From positions 8,949,501 to 9,013,500 of the forward strand of contig JAQISU010000057.1 of assembly GCA_029339505.1 (NCBI GenBank): DNA of 64,000 nt, read 5' to 3'. Source of the stretch: Unio delphinus (Eukaryota; Mollusca; Bivalvia; Unionida; Unionidae). Below are positions 21,540 through 36,284 of the stretch, one piece after another; position 1 is the first letter of the stretch; each line of letters begins with the position of its first letter. The position numbers were made by a program, and so were the translations under genes. The notes below the pieces were generated by a model. That model was not told the DNA's origin. It saw nothing but the letters and a program-made list of their open reading frames with translations, and did no database searches.

Positions 21540-21665
21540 CTGTTTTCCATAGACCTCAATGCTAATGTTTTGTCAAATAAATATACTTTCTCTCCTACTT
21601 CAGCCTGCATGTCACACACTGTCAATGAGAACTATGTTATACTGTCAGTTTGACAAGAACAAAAT
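21540..21665 (-). repeat. Dispersed repeat fragment, unclassified
   Basis: The minus strand reads CTTGTCAAACTGACAG..TGACAGTGTGTGACATGC..GCTGAAGTAGGAGAG..CATTGAGGTCTATGG, matching 7262-7395. Confidence 0.7.
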
Positions 21666-21904
21666 CAGATAGTCCATTGGATTTAAGAGAGATAACTCTG
21701 TTGGAACTATACAGGGGTAAGAGTTACCTAGTCACCACAGACACATTTTCGCCCATGTGTGTCACCTTTTAAAAAAAAATAATATAAAAATACAAAAGAT
21801 TATCTAGATATGATTCAACATAATCTCACATATTGCCAAGAGGCTTAACTTTTTTAAGCCTAACAAAACTTACAATTCTTACATAATGCACTAATCCCAG
21901 CAAG

Positions 21905-22005
21905 TGTTGTGTATTTCTCTCCGCCCACCTGGGATTGTACAATAGGTACCGTTATACATGTAGTTTGTTCCACAGGCTCCGCCAATTCAAAAGTGTGCTG
22001 CCCTA
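21905..22005 (-). repeat. Dispersed repeat fragment, unclassified
   Basis: The minus strand reads GGCGGAGCCTGTGG..TATAACGGTACCTATTG..CCAGGTGGGCGGAG, partly matching 4500-4565. TGGGCGGAG and TTGGCGGAG recur about 60 bp apart inside the copy. Confidence 0.55.
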
Positions 22006-22344
22006 GGGCAGATAATCATATTTTCACAATCGTCATACGCCTAATTATAGGTTACCATTGTCAGATTTTGGCCTGATTTAATTGTATTTCTTTATGTTGG
22101 TATACTTTGGATATTTCTTTCCAATTCTGATAATAATGAAAATTTAGGAATTTAGGAATTACTATTCTCACAAGTAATTAGAGTGGTAAAAACATAGTGC
22201 ACACGTGATGAGGTAGGAATACTTCATAGTACATACATAAATATAGCTAAATGTTCATCTCTTTTCAATAATCTACTCTTGAATTGAAATCACAGTGAAA
22301 AAAGGAAAGAGTGGTCCCATGGATCAGAATGTCACCTGTCTCTA

Positions 22345-22451
<107 letters not shown>

Positions 22452-22506
22452 ATATCCTATACATTTCTAAGGATCTAAAGGTTATTTTTAAGGTAAAATA
22501 TTAAAA

Positions 22507-22509
<3 letters not shown>

Positions 22510-22589
<80 letters not shown>
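22510..22589. repeat. (AT)n microsatellite
   Basis: About 80 bp of uninterrupted AT. Confidence 0.97.
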
Positions 22590-23442
<853 letters not shown>

Positions 23443-23521
23443 TTACGTTAAACAATCTATAAGAATAAATGCAAAGTCAGTCGCTTACTCGAATGAGTGT
23501 GTGTGATTTTGATTTTTAACG

Positions 23522-23772
23522 TAGCTTTTTAAAAAAAATTCAGTCATATCGCTACGATGTCTGCAGTATGGCAGTTTATAGTGAAGTTTAGTACTGGATC
23601 ATCATGCCACAGACATGTAGCATGATGTTCCACCCAGTCACATTATCCTGACACCAGGCCGACCAGTCCTAACACTAACCTCTTAATGCTAGGCGCCAAG
23701 CGAGATAACTGCAAGTACTATTTTTGTTTAAGTCTTTGGTATGATTCGGCCGGGGATTGAACCAACAACCTC
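23522..23772 (-). mobile_element. tRNA-related SINE, second family
   Basis: On the minus strand it starts near a B-box-like TTGGTTCAATCCCCGGCC, then AATCATACCAAAGACTTAA, CGCCTAGCATTAAGAGGTTA, GGACTGGTCGGCCTGGTGTC, GACTGGGTGGAACATC and CATCGTAGCGATATGACTG, ending in a T/A-rich tail. The body is shared with 16841-17031 and 29723-30002. The A-box part is not clear. It may belong to a named molluscan SINE family; no database check was possible. Confidence 0.85.
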
Positions 23773-23774
23773 CC

Positions 23775-23875
23775 TACTCGAATGATTGAATCGCATAAAG
23801 ATAAATACCGAGTCAATCACCTTTTCGAGTGATTGAATAGTATCAAGATAAATCTTGTGATTGAATAGCATCTTA
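23775..23875. repeat. Degenerate ~40-bp tandem repeat
   Basis: CGA(A/G)TGATTGAAT(C/A)G(C/T)AT(A/C)AAGATAAAT recurs near 23778, 23827 and, shorter, near 23855. It starts exactly at the edge of the SINE. Confidence 0.55.
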
Positions 23876-23879
23876 TTAA

Positions 23880-25655
23880 TAATTACTAACTGGTATGACG
23901 TCATTGATAACAATATGGATAGTGCTTTTATAGCTTTCTAAAGAAATCTTTGGTAAATTTGTGAGATTAGTATAATTCATTTACATCATCGTACTTTTCA
24001 CCAAACTAATTCGTTTTTATGCACGTTTAACTGAATGCACGTATTTTCCCGATGCAAACTAAATTTAAAAAATTCTTAGAAAATGCAATTTTAAAAAGTT
24101 AACATCAAAGTTGTTGTAGTTAAGTGTAGTTTAGTCATTTCATTGCTAAAGTGGCAATATGCAAGACAAAACAATTGAAAACAAGTTGTGCATTTTTTAA
24201 GTTCCTCACCATTGTTAACTTATGACACAGAACAAGTTGTAAATATTATGGTATTTTAAATCTATAGAGATATAAACCAAGGAGTGATAACCATTCATTT
24301 AAAGCTAAAATAAATCTTCCTGAATATATCAACAGAATATCCTACATCTTGGTTATCTACGCTTGCCACGTTTTTTGAGAACATTTGTATTGGGGTATCT
24401 ATGGCCAATGATCCAAATAACAGTTCATACATTAAGAGAACGAACACTTGCATTACTAGCTAGATTACAATTAACTCAATTTTAGATTTTCACAGTAACC
24501 ATGTCAACTGCAAATAATTCTCATTGACACCCGTCTGCGACTAATATTATTTTGGGATTATTCATTCAGTAGGGACATTAAGACCAGCTGACGTAGTTAT
24601 AACTTTGTTTAAACATAGTAGCTCATTTTTAAATGCGACATCGAACTAACTTTGTTCTCGTAATCGTAATAAAATGACCAATTCACATCCCTCAAGCATG
24701 AATTTTCTCACGAGAAACGAACACAAAGTAGCACGTGCTATTCCAGCTGGCAAAATCTTGATTTCCCATTCTTTTGTATGATAATGTCATCGAGTGATAT
24801 CTCATCAGGAGTAATGTAATTCACATCAGGAGTAATGTAATTCTCATCAGTTAGAGAGGACAGTTCATATTAATTTATTCCACATGACGTAGGGTTTGAG
24901 CATGACTGGGATAGGGTGTCTGCGGAAATGACAATATGCGAAAAATAATTATTCGATCACCGATGCGAGTTTGCTTTCGACTTAGACGAGACCCTTAATG
25001 GGTTTTCAGTAGTAGCCCTGATCAAACGATCTTATTGGCACTGTTCTATCAGACTACAAACACTTGCCAAAACTTGTTTAGACACAGTTTACAAATTATT
25101 AAATTTTACCAACAAAAACCAAATTTAACCTTTAAGTTTGTTTTGTTGTTATTATTATCTTGTGCGGAATTAAACTCATATTAAATTCTTTGGAAATATG
25201 TTATTTTTTAGCTCTAAATTCTGTTGAAATTAAGAAATGAAACCATTATGTGATAATATAAATATTGTGCGAATGCAAACACAAGTTGGATTATGGAATG
25301 TTTGCTGGCATACATCAATTCAATTTTGGAACGAGTAATGTTCAAGGATAGGAAGTTGAGTACGGCAGTGAAGATGGGCTTGATATATCAAATTGTGGAT
25401 GTACACAATATAGTTTAATTTCCGATATTCGCAAAACGTAGCTAAAATGTACAGTCACTTTAAATGGTTAATAAAGATACAATTTACGCGGTGATGCAAT
25501 TTTATAAGACTGAGAATATTTTCACGTGTAAATGACAAACTTAAATGTTATCCGCTGCAACAATATCTAGCGTTGTGTAGCCACTCAAGGTAGGTGTTTT
25601 TAAATCTAGAGGCAAATTTGACTCGATCGCTTACTGTTTGCTCCAGGAATCGGGG
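23880..25655. other. No gene supported
   Basis: AT-rich. A 24-bp unit CATCAGGAGTAATGTAATTC is duplicated in tandem at 24806-24852. No coding signal was recognised. Confidence 0.5.
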
Positions 25656-25659
25656 TTGC

Positions 25660-27570
25660 CTGCATGCTGTCGTGGAAATATTGCACCATGAATATAAATT
25701 TCTCGGGCATCCGTAGAAATATTGCAGCATGAATATAAATTTCTCGGGCATCCGTACTTGGCCATTACCATCCACTAATCTTCTCTGCTGACACTATCAA
25801 AGGCTTTTGTCAAGTTGATGTAGATGGAGAAATGGTGGCCGTTTAGTTCTTGACATTTCTCTTGTAGCTGCCTCGCAGCAACCACCATATCGATTGTCCC
25901 TCATTCTTTTCGGAATCCACACGGGCTTTCTAGCAGTAGTCTCACGTCAATGTGTGTAGTGATGCGGTTCAGTAAGATTCTGGTGAGTATCTTTCCTGCA
26001 GTTGAGAGTAAGGATATATCCCGGTCGTTGTCGCTGGCCTTGCGGTTTTCTTTGCACTTATACAAGTGGATTATGCAAGCGTCTTTAAATTCCTGGGAGA
26101 CTGTCTCCCTTGCAGCCACATTAGTAAAAAAAAAAAAGTCGGTGGAACCTTTCTCTCTGGGCTGTACCACTTTCCTTGTAGACTTAAGATGGGATTTAGT
26201 CTGAACCAGGTGATGTGCCACTGTAAATCAGACGTATCACTTTCTGTGTCTCGAGCAAGATTAGAGGGTCATCCATTGATGGGTAAATGGGGGAGACAAC
26301 GGGTGGTTTCATCGTTGAAGGATGAAAGGCGATTTAGGACGCTGAGGAATCTCTTTTCTTTGTTACTAAATAGTGTGTTTCCATCTGCTCTGAGAAGGGG
26401 GATAGTCCAGAGAATGTAGGTCCATACACTTCTTTCAGAGCATTGTAATAGTTCTTCATGTCACGTCGGTCGGCGTAGCACTGGATCTCGTCAGCTTTCT
26501 TGCTCAGCCATGTGTCGTGCATCTGACGAAGTTTCTGATGTACAGTGCTGCGTATATTGTTGTATGCATCTTTCCTAAAGGTGGACTTGGGTTGTTGAGG
26601 TAGATATGAAAGTGGCGGCATTTCGCATCCAGATACTTCTTAATCTCGTCACAGTTTTATCAAACCAGTCTTGATGCTTTCTGGGTGAGAGTCCTAAGAT
26701 TTCCGAAGCTGTGCTGTAGAACAATTCTCTAAATGCCGCCCATTCGGTCTCCACATTCTGATTGTTCAGATCGGTGGATTTCAGACGTTCTTCCAGGGTA
26801 TCCATGAGAGACTGTTTGGTACTGGTGCATTTCAGCGTGGGATTTTTAATCGTTTATGAGCCTTTTTTCCCTGTGGGCGTCTTTTGGGCTGAATGCGGAT
26901 GTTGATAATGGTGATAATGAGGCTGTAGTCTATCGAGCATTCAGCGCCGCACAAGGACTTGTTCACACGCATATCCTGCCTGTCCCTCTTCCTGACAATG
27001 ACGTAGTCGATGAGGTGCCAGTACTTAGAGCAAGGGTGCATCCATGACGTCCGGTTATGGGTAGGGAGGTGGAAGACTGTATTGTTGATCAGCAATTCAT
27101 GCTTGGCGTGAGTCTGGAGCAAAAGGAGACTATTTCTGTGACAGTGACCCACTCGGTGCTTTCCTAGCACTCCATCCCAGGCAACATGATAACAGCTTAC
27201 TTTTGCATTTGCAATCGCCAATAATGAAGAATTTATCTGCCATTGGAACGTAAGCAATCACGGAGTGAAGATCCTCATAGAACTTGAAATTCACGTGATC
27301 TAGGTTGGTCATGGATGGAGTGTAGCAAATGATGATCACAAGGTACTTTCTTACAGACAAGAGGGAAGTTTCATGGTCATGAGTCTGTCGTTTACTCCAT
27401 TGAGAAGCGCAGTCGGGGTGCCCATCAGTGCTGTCTTCACCGCAAAGACGACACTAGCCTCACTGCGCTTTTTACTTCCTCGGCCGCTCCAAAAGAAAGC
27501 GTATCCGTCGCTCAGTCGCTCAGGGGGCTGCCGGACTCCACTGTTGCTACGTGTCAGTGGTGAACGATCC
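25660..27570 (-). mobile_element. Decayed LINE: APE endonuclease plus RT start, truncated at 3' side
   Basis: Minus-strand order: 27550-27370 endonuclease N-part (FFWSGRGSKKRSEASVVFAV..GVNDRLMTMKL). 27360-27130: YTPSMTNLDHV..FIIGDCKCK, where the catalytic GDFN is GDCK. 27257-26832: GRGCN-like middle, SWMHPCSKYWHLIDYVIVRK and IDYSLIITI, where the SDH/TDH site is IDY. 26805-26334: linker (HQDWFDKTVTRL, HDTWLSKKADEIQCYADRRD, YYNALKEVYGP). 26130-25905: RT region EFKDACIIHLYK..ISLLSTAGKILTRILLNRI..ESPCGFRKE. About 25830: motif A, IYINLTKAFDSV, where the first catalytic Asp is Asn. Homology stops about 25660, before motifs B and C. Many frameshifts. It is related to the Jockey/CR1/RTE-type LINEs common in metazoans; the exact clade is unresolved. 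It is inactive. Confidence 0.9.
25676..25757. repeat. 42-bp tandem duplication inside LINE
   Basis: GAAATATTGCA(C/G)CATGAATATAAATTTCTCGGGCATCCGTA occurs twice in a row, duplicating the RT segment GCP-KFIFM.QYF. Confidence 0.85.
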
Positions 27571-28080
27571 TAATGTCTCATCTGCCTGCATGCAGGTGTT
27601 CAGCTACTGCTAGCAGTGTACCCACACATGCTGCTTCATCGCTTAACTATTGCCAAAGGACTTTAGTGGGTGATGAAATGGGATGGTTGGATGACATGAA
27701 TGACGTACGCAGTGCTTTGTTTTAAGAAAGGAAGAGTTACACAGTTGTCGACCTCCCTCTCTCGCCAAAACCCACCAGAGTCCAGCTGTATGACAACGTC
27801 GAGACGGCCGGAGATTGAGTTTAGTGCAGTGGATGACCATGACGTCCTACGTGTCTCGTCGAACTTTTAGCGTCCACGGCGCTTTACTGGGAATATCCAG
27901 TCTGCCCGTTGACCAGCTTGTCTTTTCTCCGTGCGGGCTGCCGAATCCAATATTCACATGCTAGGTAGACAAAGCCTGAATCACCGAGGATTTAAGACCC
28001 GTCAGGTGAAAGCTGAGTGCTAAGTAGAAACCAATAGTGAGCGAGATACCCGCGAAGGAGTATGACTGCTTTCCCAGCTA
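27571..28080 (-). mobile_element. Probable 5' region of the same LINE
   Basis: GC-richer than its surroundings and contiguous with the endonuclease start. On the minus strand traces such as CTGCATGCAGGCAGATGAGA precede the FFWSGRG segment. No intact ORF1 is recognised. The richer composition ends about 28080, taken as the 5' boundary by composition only. Confidence 0.45.
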
Positions 28081-28089
28081 GAGTTGTAA

Positions 28090-29720
28090 CCCCTCCCCGG
28101 ACACCCCATACATCTCATACACATTTGAATGGCATACCATGGGTTCAGATAACAATAAAATGTTTCCGATTTGATGTGGAGCCAAGTATTTCTATATAGC
28201 GTTTTAGGTGGGTTTTATTTTGCTAGATCTTTCACTGTTAAATATTCATGACCGGGAATAATGTTTACTTTGGAATGATTGTTATGAAGTCATTCTTTAT
28301 TTTGAGATGCCTTTTATTTTGGTTGTAAAAACACTTCTGTGGAATTGCACAGCTAAAGTATGTATGAAATAAGTATGCAATATGTCAAAGAACTATGTTT
28401 TCATTGACCTGGAAATGGAATCATGCCTCCAGGAGGCTTATTCACTGTAATTAAAAATGATGCAAAGTAAAATGTGAAAATTTGTTTTGTTTGCTAATGT
28501 CGCTGACACCATAAGGAGTCATGGTCACATTGAAAAAACTGTTCTGAGTTCAGCTGATGAAACGTGCAAGAAGGTAATAAATAATAAAAATAATTGGTTG
28601 CCTGACACCATATGAGGCTTTTCTGCAGAGGAAGACTGCTTTCAAGAATCTGAACGCCCTCGTCATTGACCTTTGCGTGCATTGAAAATGATAACGGCAA
28701 ATTCCTCTTAGAGGGTTAGCTCACTCAGGAAGGATAGTGCTATATATTACATCATTAATGCAACTTTGGTATTAATTAAATAATGATGTAGCTTTGATAT
28801 TAATGATACAATGATGTAACTTTGGTATTAGAAAGCCACCTAGGTTTTATTGACACCTCATAGCCATTTCCCAACATGTCTTGCTGTTTAGGACTTAAAA
28901 GTGGCATCATGTGTTGTAAAGTGAAGTCTGTTTTAGACGATATGAATTTCCTTGTCTACCCATTGTTGCTATTCGCGTGGTTTAGGTAGCCTCCCGAGCG
29001 GAGGAAAACAAGTTGTACGATCTCATATTCTGATGCACAAAGATATTGCAGGTGGGGTATGGGGCACCGGTATTTGCGGGTGGCTGGGACACAATCTGTG
29101 ACGTCTCTCACGAGCTGCAGCAAGACGCTGGCGGTGGTCAACCTCGAAGGTGTAACTGGCTTTTCTGGTCAGGGCCTGCCACTGACTTCTGACTGAGGCA
29201 GCGTGCTCGAGTTGGTGGGGTTGAAGGTCTGCTCATGTATATAATATAAAAAAAGGATAAGTACAATTGAAAATTTAGTGAGGGCTGCTGTTTGGTCTGT
29301 TATAATAAAATGTTGAAAATTTATTGATCCGAAGATGCTCGGGCTGGTAAGTGCTCCTATCCCAGTACAGACAAGCAACGGGCTTGGTTTTCTTTCCTAT
29401 CTTGACATATCGAACATGGGCAATTACTCACCTCTCTCGTGAGTCCAGGCCAGGGAGCTAGTTTCCGCGCTCTTTTTCCCTATATTAGTATTTATTCCTG
29501 GATAGTGACCTTGCCAGAGTCGCATGTTCGTCTTTGTATGGTGATATGATTTGTGCGAGTGTTGCATGCATCCCTTTTGATGTAAGGGACTGTCATTATC
29601 TAGGTATTATTCCGTGCGTTTCTATCCTACCTAGTCTAGAACCTATCAAATTTTGAAAATTTATTGAAATCTAAATGGTATAAAAATAATAATTTTGTTT
29701 GTTTGTTTATTTGATTTGAA
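28090..29720. other. No gene supported
   Basis: Mostly AT-rich. Three imperfect units of AATGATGTAACTTTGGTATTA lie at 28750-28832. A GC-richer patch at 29040-29230 (GGGGTATGGGGCACCGG..) differs from its neighbours and may be an unclassified repeat. Confidence 0.5.
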
Positions 29721-29722
29721 TT

Positions 29723-30002
29723 TTTAAAATAGCTTTAACAATTTTTCAGTCATATCGCTACGATGTCTGCAGTGAGGCAGTATATAGTGATGTCTAGCAC
29801 TGGGGCATCATGCCGCATACATGTAGAATGATGTCCCATCCAATCACATTATCCTGACACCAGGCCGACCAGTCCTCTAACACTAACCTCTTAATGCTGA
29901 GCGTCAAGCGAGCCAGCTGTTAGTACCATTTTTTAAAGTCTTTGGTATGACTCGGCCGGGATAGAACCCACGACCTCCCGCTTACGCGGCGGACGCTCTT
30001 TG
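29723..30002 (-). mobile_element. tRNA-related SINE, second family, longest copy
   Basis: The minus strand begins near GAGCGTCCGCCGCGTAAGCG, with GGTCGTGGGTTCTATCCC (B-box-like) and GAGTCATACCAAAGACTTTA. The body matches 23522-23772 (CATTAAGAGGTTAGTGTTAG, GGACTGGTCGGCCTGGTGTC). It abuts the 3' end of a LINE at 30004, so the two inserted side by side or one inserted at the edge of the other. Confidence 0.85.
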
Positions 30003-30003
30003 C

Positions 30004-30645
30004 ATAGCACCTCATCTTTCGAAGCTCTAAACGCTTTACAACATATATCATGATATGATTACCAAAAAAATCCCACCATGAAATTAGAAATATGCTAAAA
30101 ATATTTAATGTAGGAAACATTATTATGTCTTTAAGTTTGTTCTTGCAGTCGAAAAGGGTGAGTTTTAAGAGCACTCTTGAAAGGGACCACTGAGTCTTTT
30201 GTGTCTAATTTCAATGGACAATTTGTTCCACGTTGCTGGGCTCAGGTATCCAGAAGAACGTTGTCCATATGACTTCGTTTTCATTGTGGGAATAATGAGT
30301 ATACGAATGTCAGAAGAGGAGCGTAAGTATCTTGCTGGTATTTACACATCGATGAGACCAGATAGGTATGTTGGACTGGAGTCAGTCATTGAAATGTAAC
30401 ACAAAGAACAAATTTGTGTTTGATTCTGGATTGAATTGATAACTAGCGTAGGGTACAGTGCAGCTGTGAGATGTGCTCTGATCGTGGTACTCTAAATATG
30501 ATCCGAACAGCTGTGTTTTGATTTTTTTTGAAGTTTCTGGAGTAGATATTGAGACGAACCAGACAGAACTGAGTTATAATAGTCCAGTCTTAAAAGTAGT
30601 AATGAACACACTTTCGTTTTCGTCGCATTAACGGAAAGATAAATG
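30004..30645 (-). mobile_element. L2/CR1-like LINE, 3' fragment (second copy)
   Basis: It is collinear with 14100-14690: AGCTCTAAACGCTTTACAAC, CCCACCATGAAATTAGAAA, GTGAGTTTTAAGAGCACTCT, TTGTTCCACGTTGCTGGGC, GAGACGAACCAGACAGAA. It covers the 3' UTR and the last RT-ORF portion and is strongly 5' truncated. Stops interrupt the frame. Confidence 0.88.
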
Positions 30646-32828
30646 TGTGTTTTATTGTATACGTGTGCCTGTCTGTGGTTCTTTAATATTTGGGTTTTAT
30701 TTGTACGCCATGGCGTACTGACGGTGTCAGATCAATTTGTAAGATTTGTCAACTGTGAAGATATTCCTTTGTTTCTATCTTTATTTAGTCATTCTCTATA
30801 TCGTCCTACGAAGGATTTAAATTGTTCCTTCGCGGACGTAAATGAAAACATATCGTTACTTTAGACTGTTTTTATATAGATTCTCATTTGTTCTTTGACT
30901 GTTCACAAGTGACAATGTCTCTTTTGATATGTTATCATTACATAAGCAAAGTCATTACTACGAGTTGACATTATGTAATTGGGATTCTGAATTCGCTTTG
31001 ACTTTTAGACTAGACGTGCTGGTCTCTCACTTTTTGCGTGCTCCTTCTATACCGAGAGCAGTTCCGTGCATTTTTCAAATCGGAGAGAATTGTGTTGGGT
31101 TTTGTGCTCCAGAGATCTTTGTTGATTAAATTGTGGAATTGTGTCATCGATCTGTGCATATGGAGTTTTCAGTCGTTTATGTCGGTTCCATATTAAAAAG
31201 ACACCTAGAGAAAACTAGACGCATTGCGGTCAATTCTAAAAGAGTATGAGCTGTGAGGAGCACGTGCTCTCTGATCTAAATAGTCACTATTTTGAACTGA
31301 CCTTGTGTTCGTGGTTTTGCTTACGTCATAATAACAAGATTGACAGACAACGACTCGATGATGAGTCATCACTATTCGAAAGTTAAGCAATAGTTGCAGT
31401 CGTTTAAAACTGAAATGTTTAGTCGATGAATTTTCATTTAAAGTTATTAAAATATAATATTTCAAGTTAAATGTGCAGGTATTTTTCCTTGGTGTTTGAA
31501 AAGTCACGGAATGTTTTTAAACGTCCATATTTGCCATTTTGTTATACTTATAATATTTAGTCGGATATTCGTCCGTTAAAAATTTTTCAATTTCAAAAGT
31601 GATTACCTCAGAATCTTTATTATAAAGTCAAAGTTATTTGACTCACACCGGAAGTGACGGGAATAATCCGATTGGGATTACAGTGGAGACGGATAAGGCA
31701 CATTTGCCTGAACATATAAATATTTATTGAGATTGATAAATAAATAAATGTATTTTAGAAATATCTAACCAATGATCCTTATTCTAATAGGCTACGCATG
31801 ACACAAACACTTTCTTTACAAACCTAAATGTACACAAAGAGAGATTAAACACGTCATAAAAACACAGACTTCAGCAATATAGCTGGATTTATTAAGTCCC
31901 TATATCGCATAACAGAGCACGAGACGACAGCATTCATGGTGTTTTTGCCAATAAGACAGGTAATTTTAATCACCTTAATTATCTAAATAAAAACCAACAA
32001 ATAAACATAAATATGCAATTATACTCTTAAAATCTTGTCATGGTCAATCAATTTCCGCACAACTTTGGGTATACGATGATTTAAACTGGATGAAAAACAC
32101 CTACAAAAATATACCTAATGATCTTTCTCCAGTTATGGGCGTTGATCTATGGTTGTCGTGAATTGGCGAGAATACGCATGTTGATAAGATTCATGATGCG
32201 AGTAAAAAATATAGTAATTGCTGGTGAATTAACAGAGAGTTACGGCTAAATTTGACAGTTTATCTGATAAAAGATTAAAAGCAGATAGTGTCCAAATTCA
32301 CATAGAGATGTATTTGTTCCTATCCAGCATAAATCAGTCACAAAACATGGAGCAAGATGAAATAATTATACAGACAAAGAAACTGCACGAATACGGCCTT
32401 TGGTCCTTTGTGTATCATATTTGTATGGTCGACATAAAACGGACTGAATATAGCGTCTAGGCCCTTTGCTTATCAAGTTGGTGTCGATTATAGGTCATAG
32501 TATACCGTATACATTCTTGTATATATTTGGCCTAACTGCAAAATAATACAGATCCATGGCAGCCTTTGCATTTAGTGACGGCATATCTTGGTTTACGCAG
32601 TTTGTAGTTGGATTGGACGTATATGGCTTTATTTAGAGTAAGCATCGTAAGGGACAGTTTTAGAGAAAACAATTTTGGTTTGTAATGATGTCATTTCATG
32701 ATGTAAATTAACATTTCAAGCATTAAGTTAAAGACAAGACAAATGCAAAACTTGGAAAGGAAAGTTTTTCTGCATGCAAGTAAACAGGTATTACAACTTT
32801 AATTTGTACATACGTATTATCCATCTCA
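30646..32828. other. No gene supported
   Basis: AT-rich; frames of 66-100 codons (30643-30864, 30929-31129, 31205-31507) show no domain. No repeat with another copy in the window was recognised. Confidence 0.5.
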
Positions 32829-32996
32829 TGTATGCATGTATGTATGTATGTATGTATGTATGTATGTATGTATGTATGTATGTATGTATGTATGTATGTA
32901 TGTATGTATGTATGTATGTATGTATGGTTGTATGTATGTATGTATGTATGTATGTATGTATGTATGTATGTATGTATGTATGTATGTATGTATGTA

Positions 32997-33038
<42 letters not shown>

Positions 33039-33050
33039 CGTGCGTATGCA
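32829..33050. repeat. (TATG)n-(TG)n compound microsatellite
   Basis: About 170 bp of TATG with one TATGGTTG interruption near 32925, then (TG)n and TGCG units. Long frames on both strands (90-126 codons of YVCM or IHTY repeats) are produced by the repeat and are not genes. Confidence 0.97.
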
Positions 33051-33059
33051 TGTATGCAT

Positions 33060-33545
33060 TCATGCATGTATGTATGCATTTATTCTTGCACCCTTTTCAT
33101 ATTAACACTAACATTCTAAATTTAATCTTACATTTTCACCACGTATGCTTATAAAACAAAACAGGTACATATAGAAGTAGGCGGGTAATACATTGTGTTT
33201 AAATGATATTTTGTTTTAAAATGACATGTTAAGTCAAAGCAGTACAGAAATAATCTTTTAACTCTGTTTATATGCTGTACATATATTATAACGACCGACT
33301 GTATCGAAAACTGGGTCGCATGTTCTAAAACACTATTGAATCAAGTGGAAAACTGATATGCACCACAAATTTTAACCATTCAACACAAATGAAACACACT
33401 ACTACTACTGGGCATACATACGTGTATACTAAGAGCTCATGTAAAATATTCTTTTACAGAAATTAACATTTCTTTGTACACATCAAAAAACCCACAATCA
33501 AACTAAATCCAGGAAATAACAATTATTGAGCTCCTCCTATATCTC
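33060..33545. other. No gene supported
   Basis: AT-rich with no recognised signal. Confidence 0.5.
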
Positions 33546-33848
33546 GTGATGTCATCTCTTTCAACATTGCTGTTTCCAGTCTCTCCCTCTGGTAAAAATC
33601 AAAACTGCAACTTTGTGGGGAAAAAGAAAACAATGACATCAGATAAGGAGCAAGATGATGAAGCAACATTTAATATACCAAACTGTAAGTTAATTGGAGA
33701 GCTTGATAGAGACATTGCTGAGACATTTGTAAATAAAAATGATCATTCTGTGTCCAAATGTAAGCTTGTTATGAAAGACAGATTTATACACCATGAGCCG
33801 GATGATATACTGAAATTTACAGAAAGTAAGCAGAATGCAAAACTTTAA
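33546..33848 (+). CDS. Hypothetical 100-codon ORF, unrecognised
   Basis: It reads MMSSLSTLLF at the start and is rich in Lys, Asp and Glu from residue 20 on (GKKKTMTSDKEQDDEATFN, DRDIAETFVNKND), a composition more protein-like than most frames in this window. Two internal Met codons could start it. No domain, signal peptide or splice site is convincing. A direct TAA stop follows at 33846. It may be an exon remnant, a lineage-specific ORF or chance. Confidence 0.25.
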   Translation: MMSSLSTLLFPVSPSGKNQNCNFVGKKKTMTSDKEQDDEATFNIPNCKLIGELDRDIAETFVNKNDHSVSKCKLVMKDRFIHHEPDDILKFTESKQNAKL

Positions 33849-34239
33849 AAAAGACACGTTTTTAAAAGGATTCTTGCAGTCATAAAATTAATTCAGAAAT
33901 GAGATACACACATCTGAACTGAATCAGCTGATTATATACTCATTGTTAGGAGTAAAGATTTATCAGAGTTTGAACCGAATGGCTTAAGAAGCATCACCAG
34001 CTACATCGATCGCCATCTTAAAATCAAGAAATATGCAAGTACAATCGTGCGAGGAACAGACACAGATATTTTTTTCTTAACAAGGGAAGCTATTCGGGAT
34101 AAGCAAAAAATGTTTAAAATCTAAAGGAAAAGGAAATAAACCCAATCGGACTCGGTATATCACAGATTTATAAATAAATGCCTTGTATAGCAAGAAACCA
34201 ATGGCGATAGAAACACCTGAAAGTATTGTTAATACATAT

Positions 34240-35840
<1,601 letters not shown>

Positions 35841-36031
35841 GGCTTGTAATAACACCCTGCCATTTGTCTCAAATCACTTTTGACAGCTTTACGTGTGAAT
35901 TTCGCCTTTCTAGCCTGTCGTACCACTAGTTCGTTTTTACTATAAACATACTACCAGTATGACCTGAGTTAGGAAAACATTTCTCCTCCACAAGATAACA
36001 GTTAATTGTTGGCTAGACTAAGAATTAATTA

Positions 36032-36280
36032 ATGGATTTCACTGACGAAAAATTTGGCACTTTACAGAGAGATATCCGCTTGCAATCTAAAAACGGTATG
36101 CTAGGACCAGCAGACTTTTGTCCATGTGAAGATCCTTTCTATATTACGACCAGCACTATGCTAATCTCAGCGAGAAACCCAAAACGGTTTAGGAAACAAG
36201 TCGTTGGAATTAACAAACTTGGATTTATCATGAAAAAATTGAAAGAAAAATCAAATAATGCTAATAATGCTAATGGTTGA
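36032..36280 (+). CDS. Hypothetical 82-codon ORF, unrecognised
   Basis: It starts ATGGATTTCACTG (MDFTDEKFGTL) and has a mixed, protein-like composition with CPCEDPFY, then a basic C-terminal part (NPKRFRKQVVGINKL, KKLKEKSNNANNANG). No homologous family is recognised, no signal peptide or membrane segment is evident, and no splice or poly(A) evidence was found. It may be an exon, a decayed gene or chance. Confidence 0.28.
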   Translation: MDFTDEKFGTLQRDIRLQSKNGMLGPADFCPCEDPFYITTSTMLISARNPKRFRKQVVGINKLGFIMKKLKEKSNNANNANG

Positions 36281-36284
36281 CAAC

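Noticed and set aside
24806..24852. CRISPR-like direct repeats
   Set aside because: Only two adjacent 24-bp copies with no spacers, in a eukaryotic context. The minisatellites elsewhere also have no spacer structure.
26066..26419. 117-codon plus-strand frame
   Set aside because: Antisense shadow of the LINE RT region on the minus strand.
32723..33154. Long overlapping frames on both strands (up to 126 codons)
   Set aside because: They are translations of the (TATG)n-(TG)n microsatellite (YVCM / IHTY repeats).
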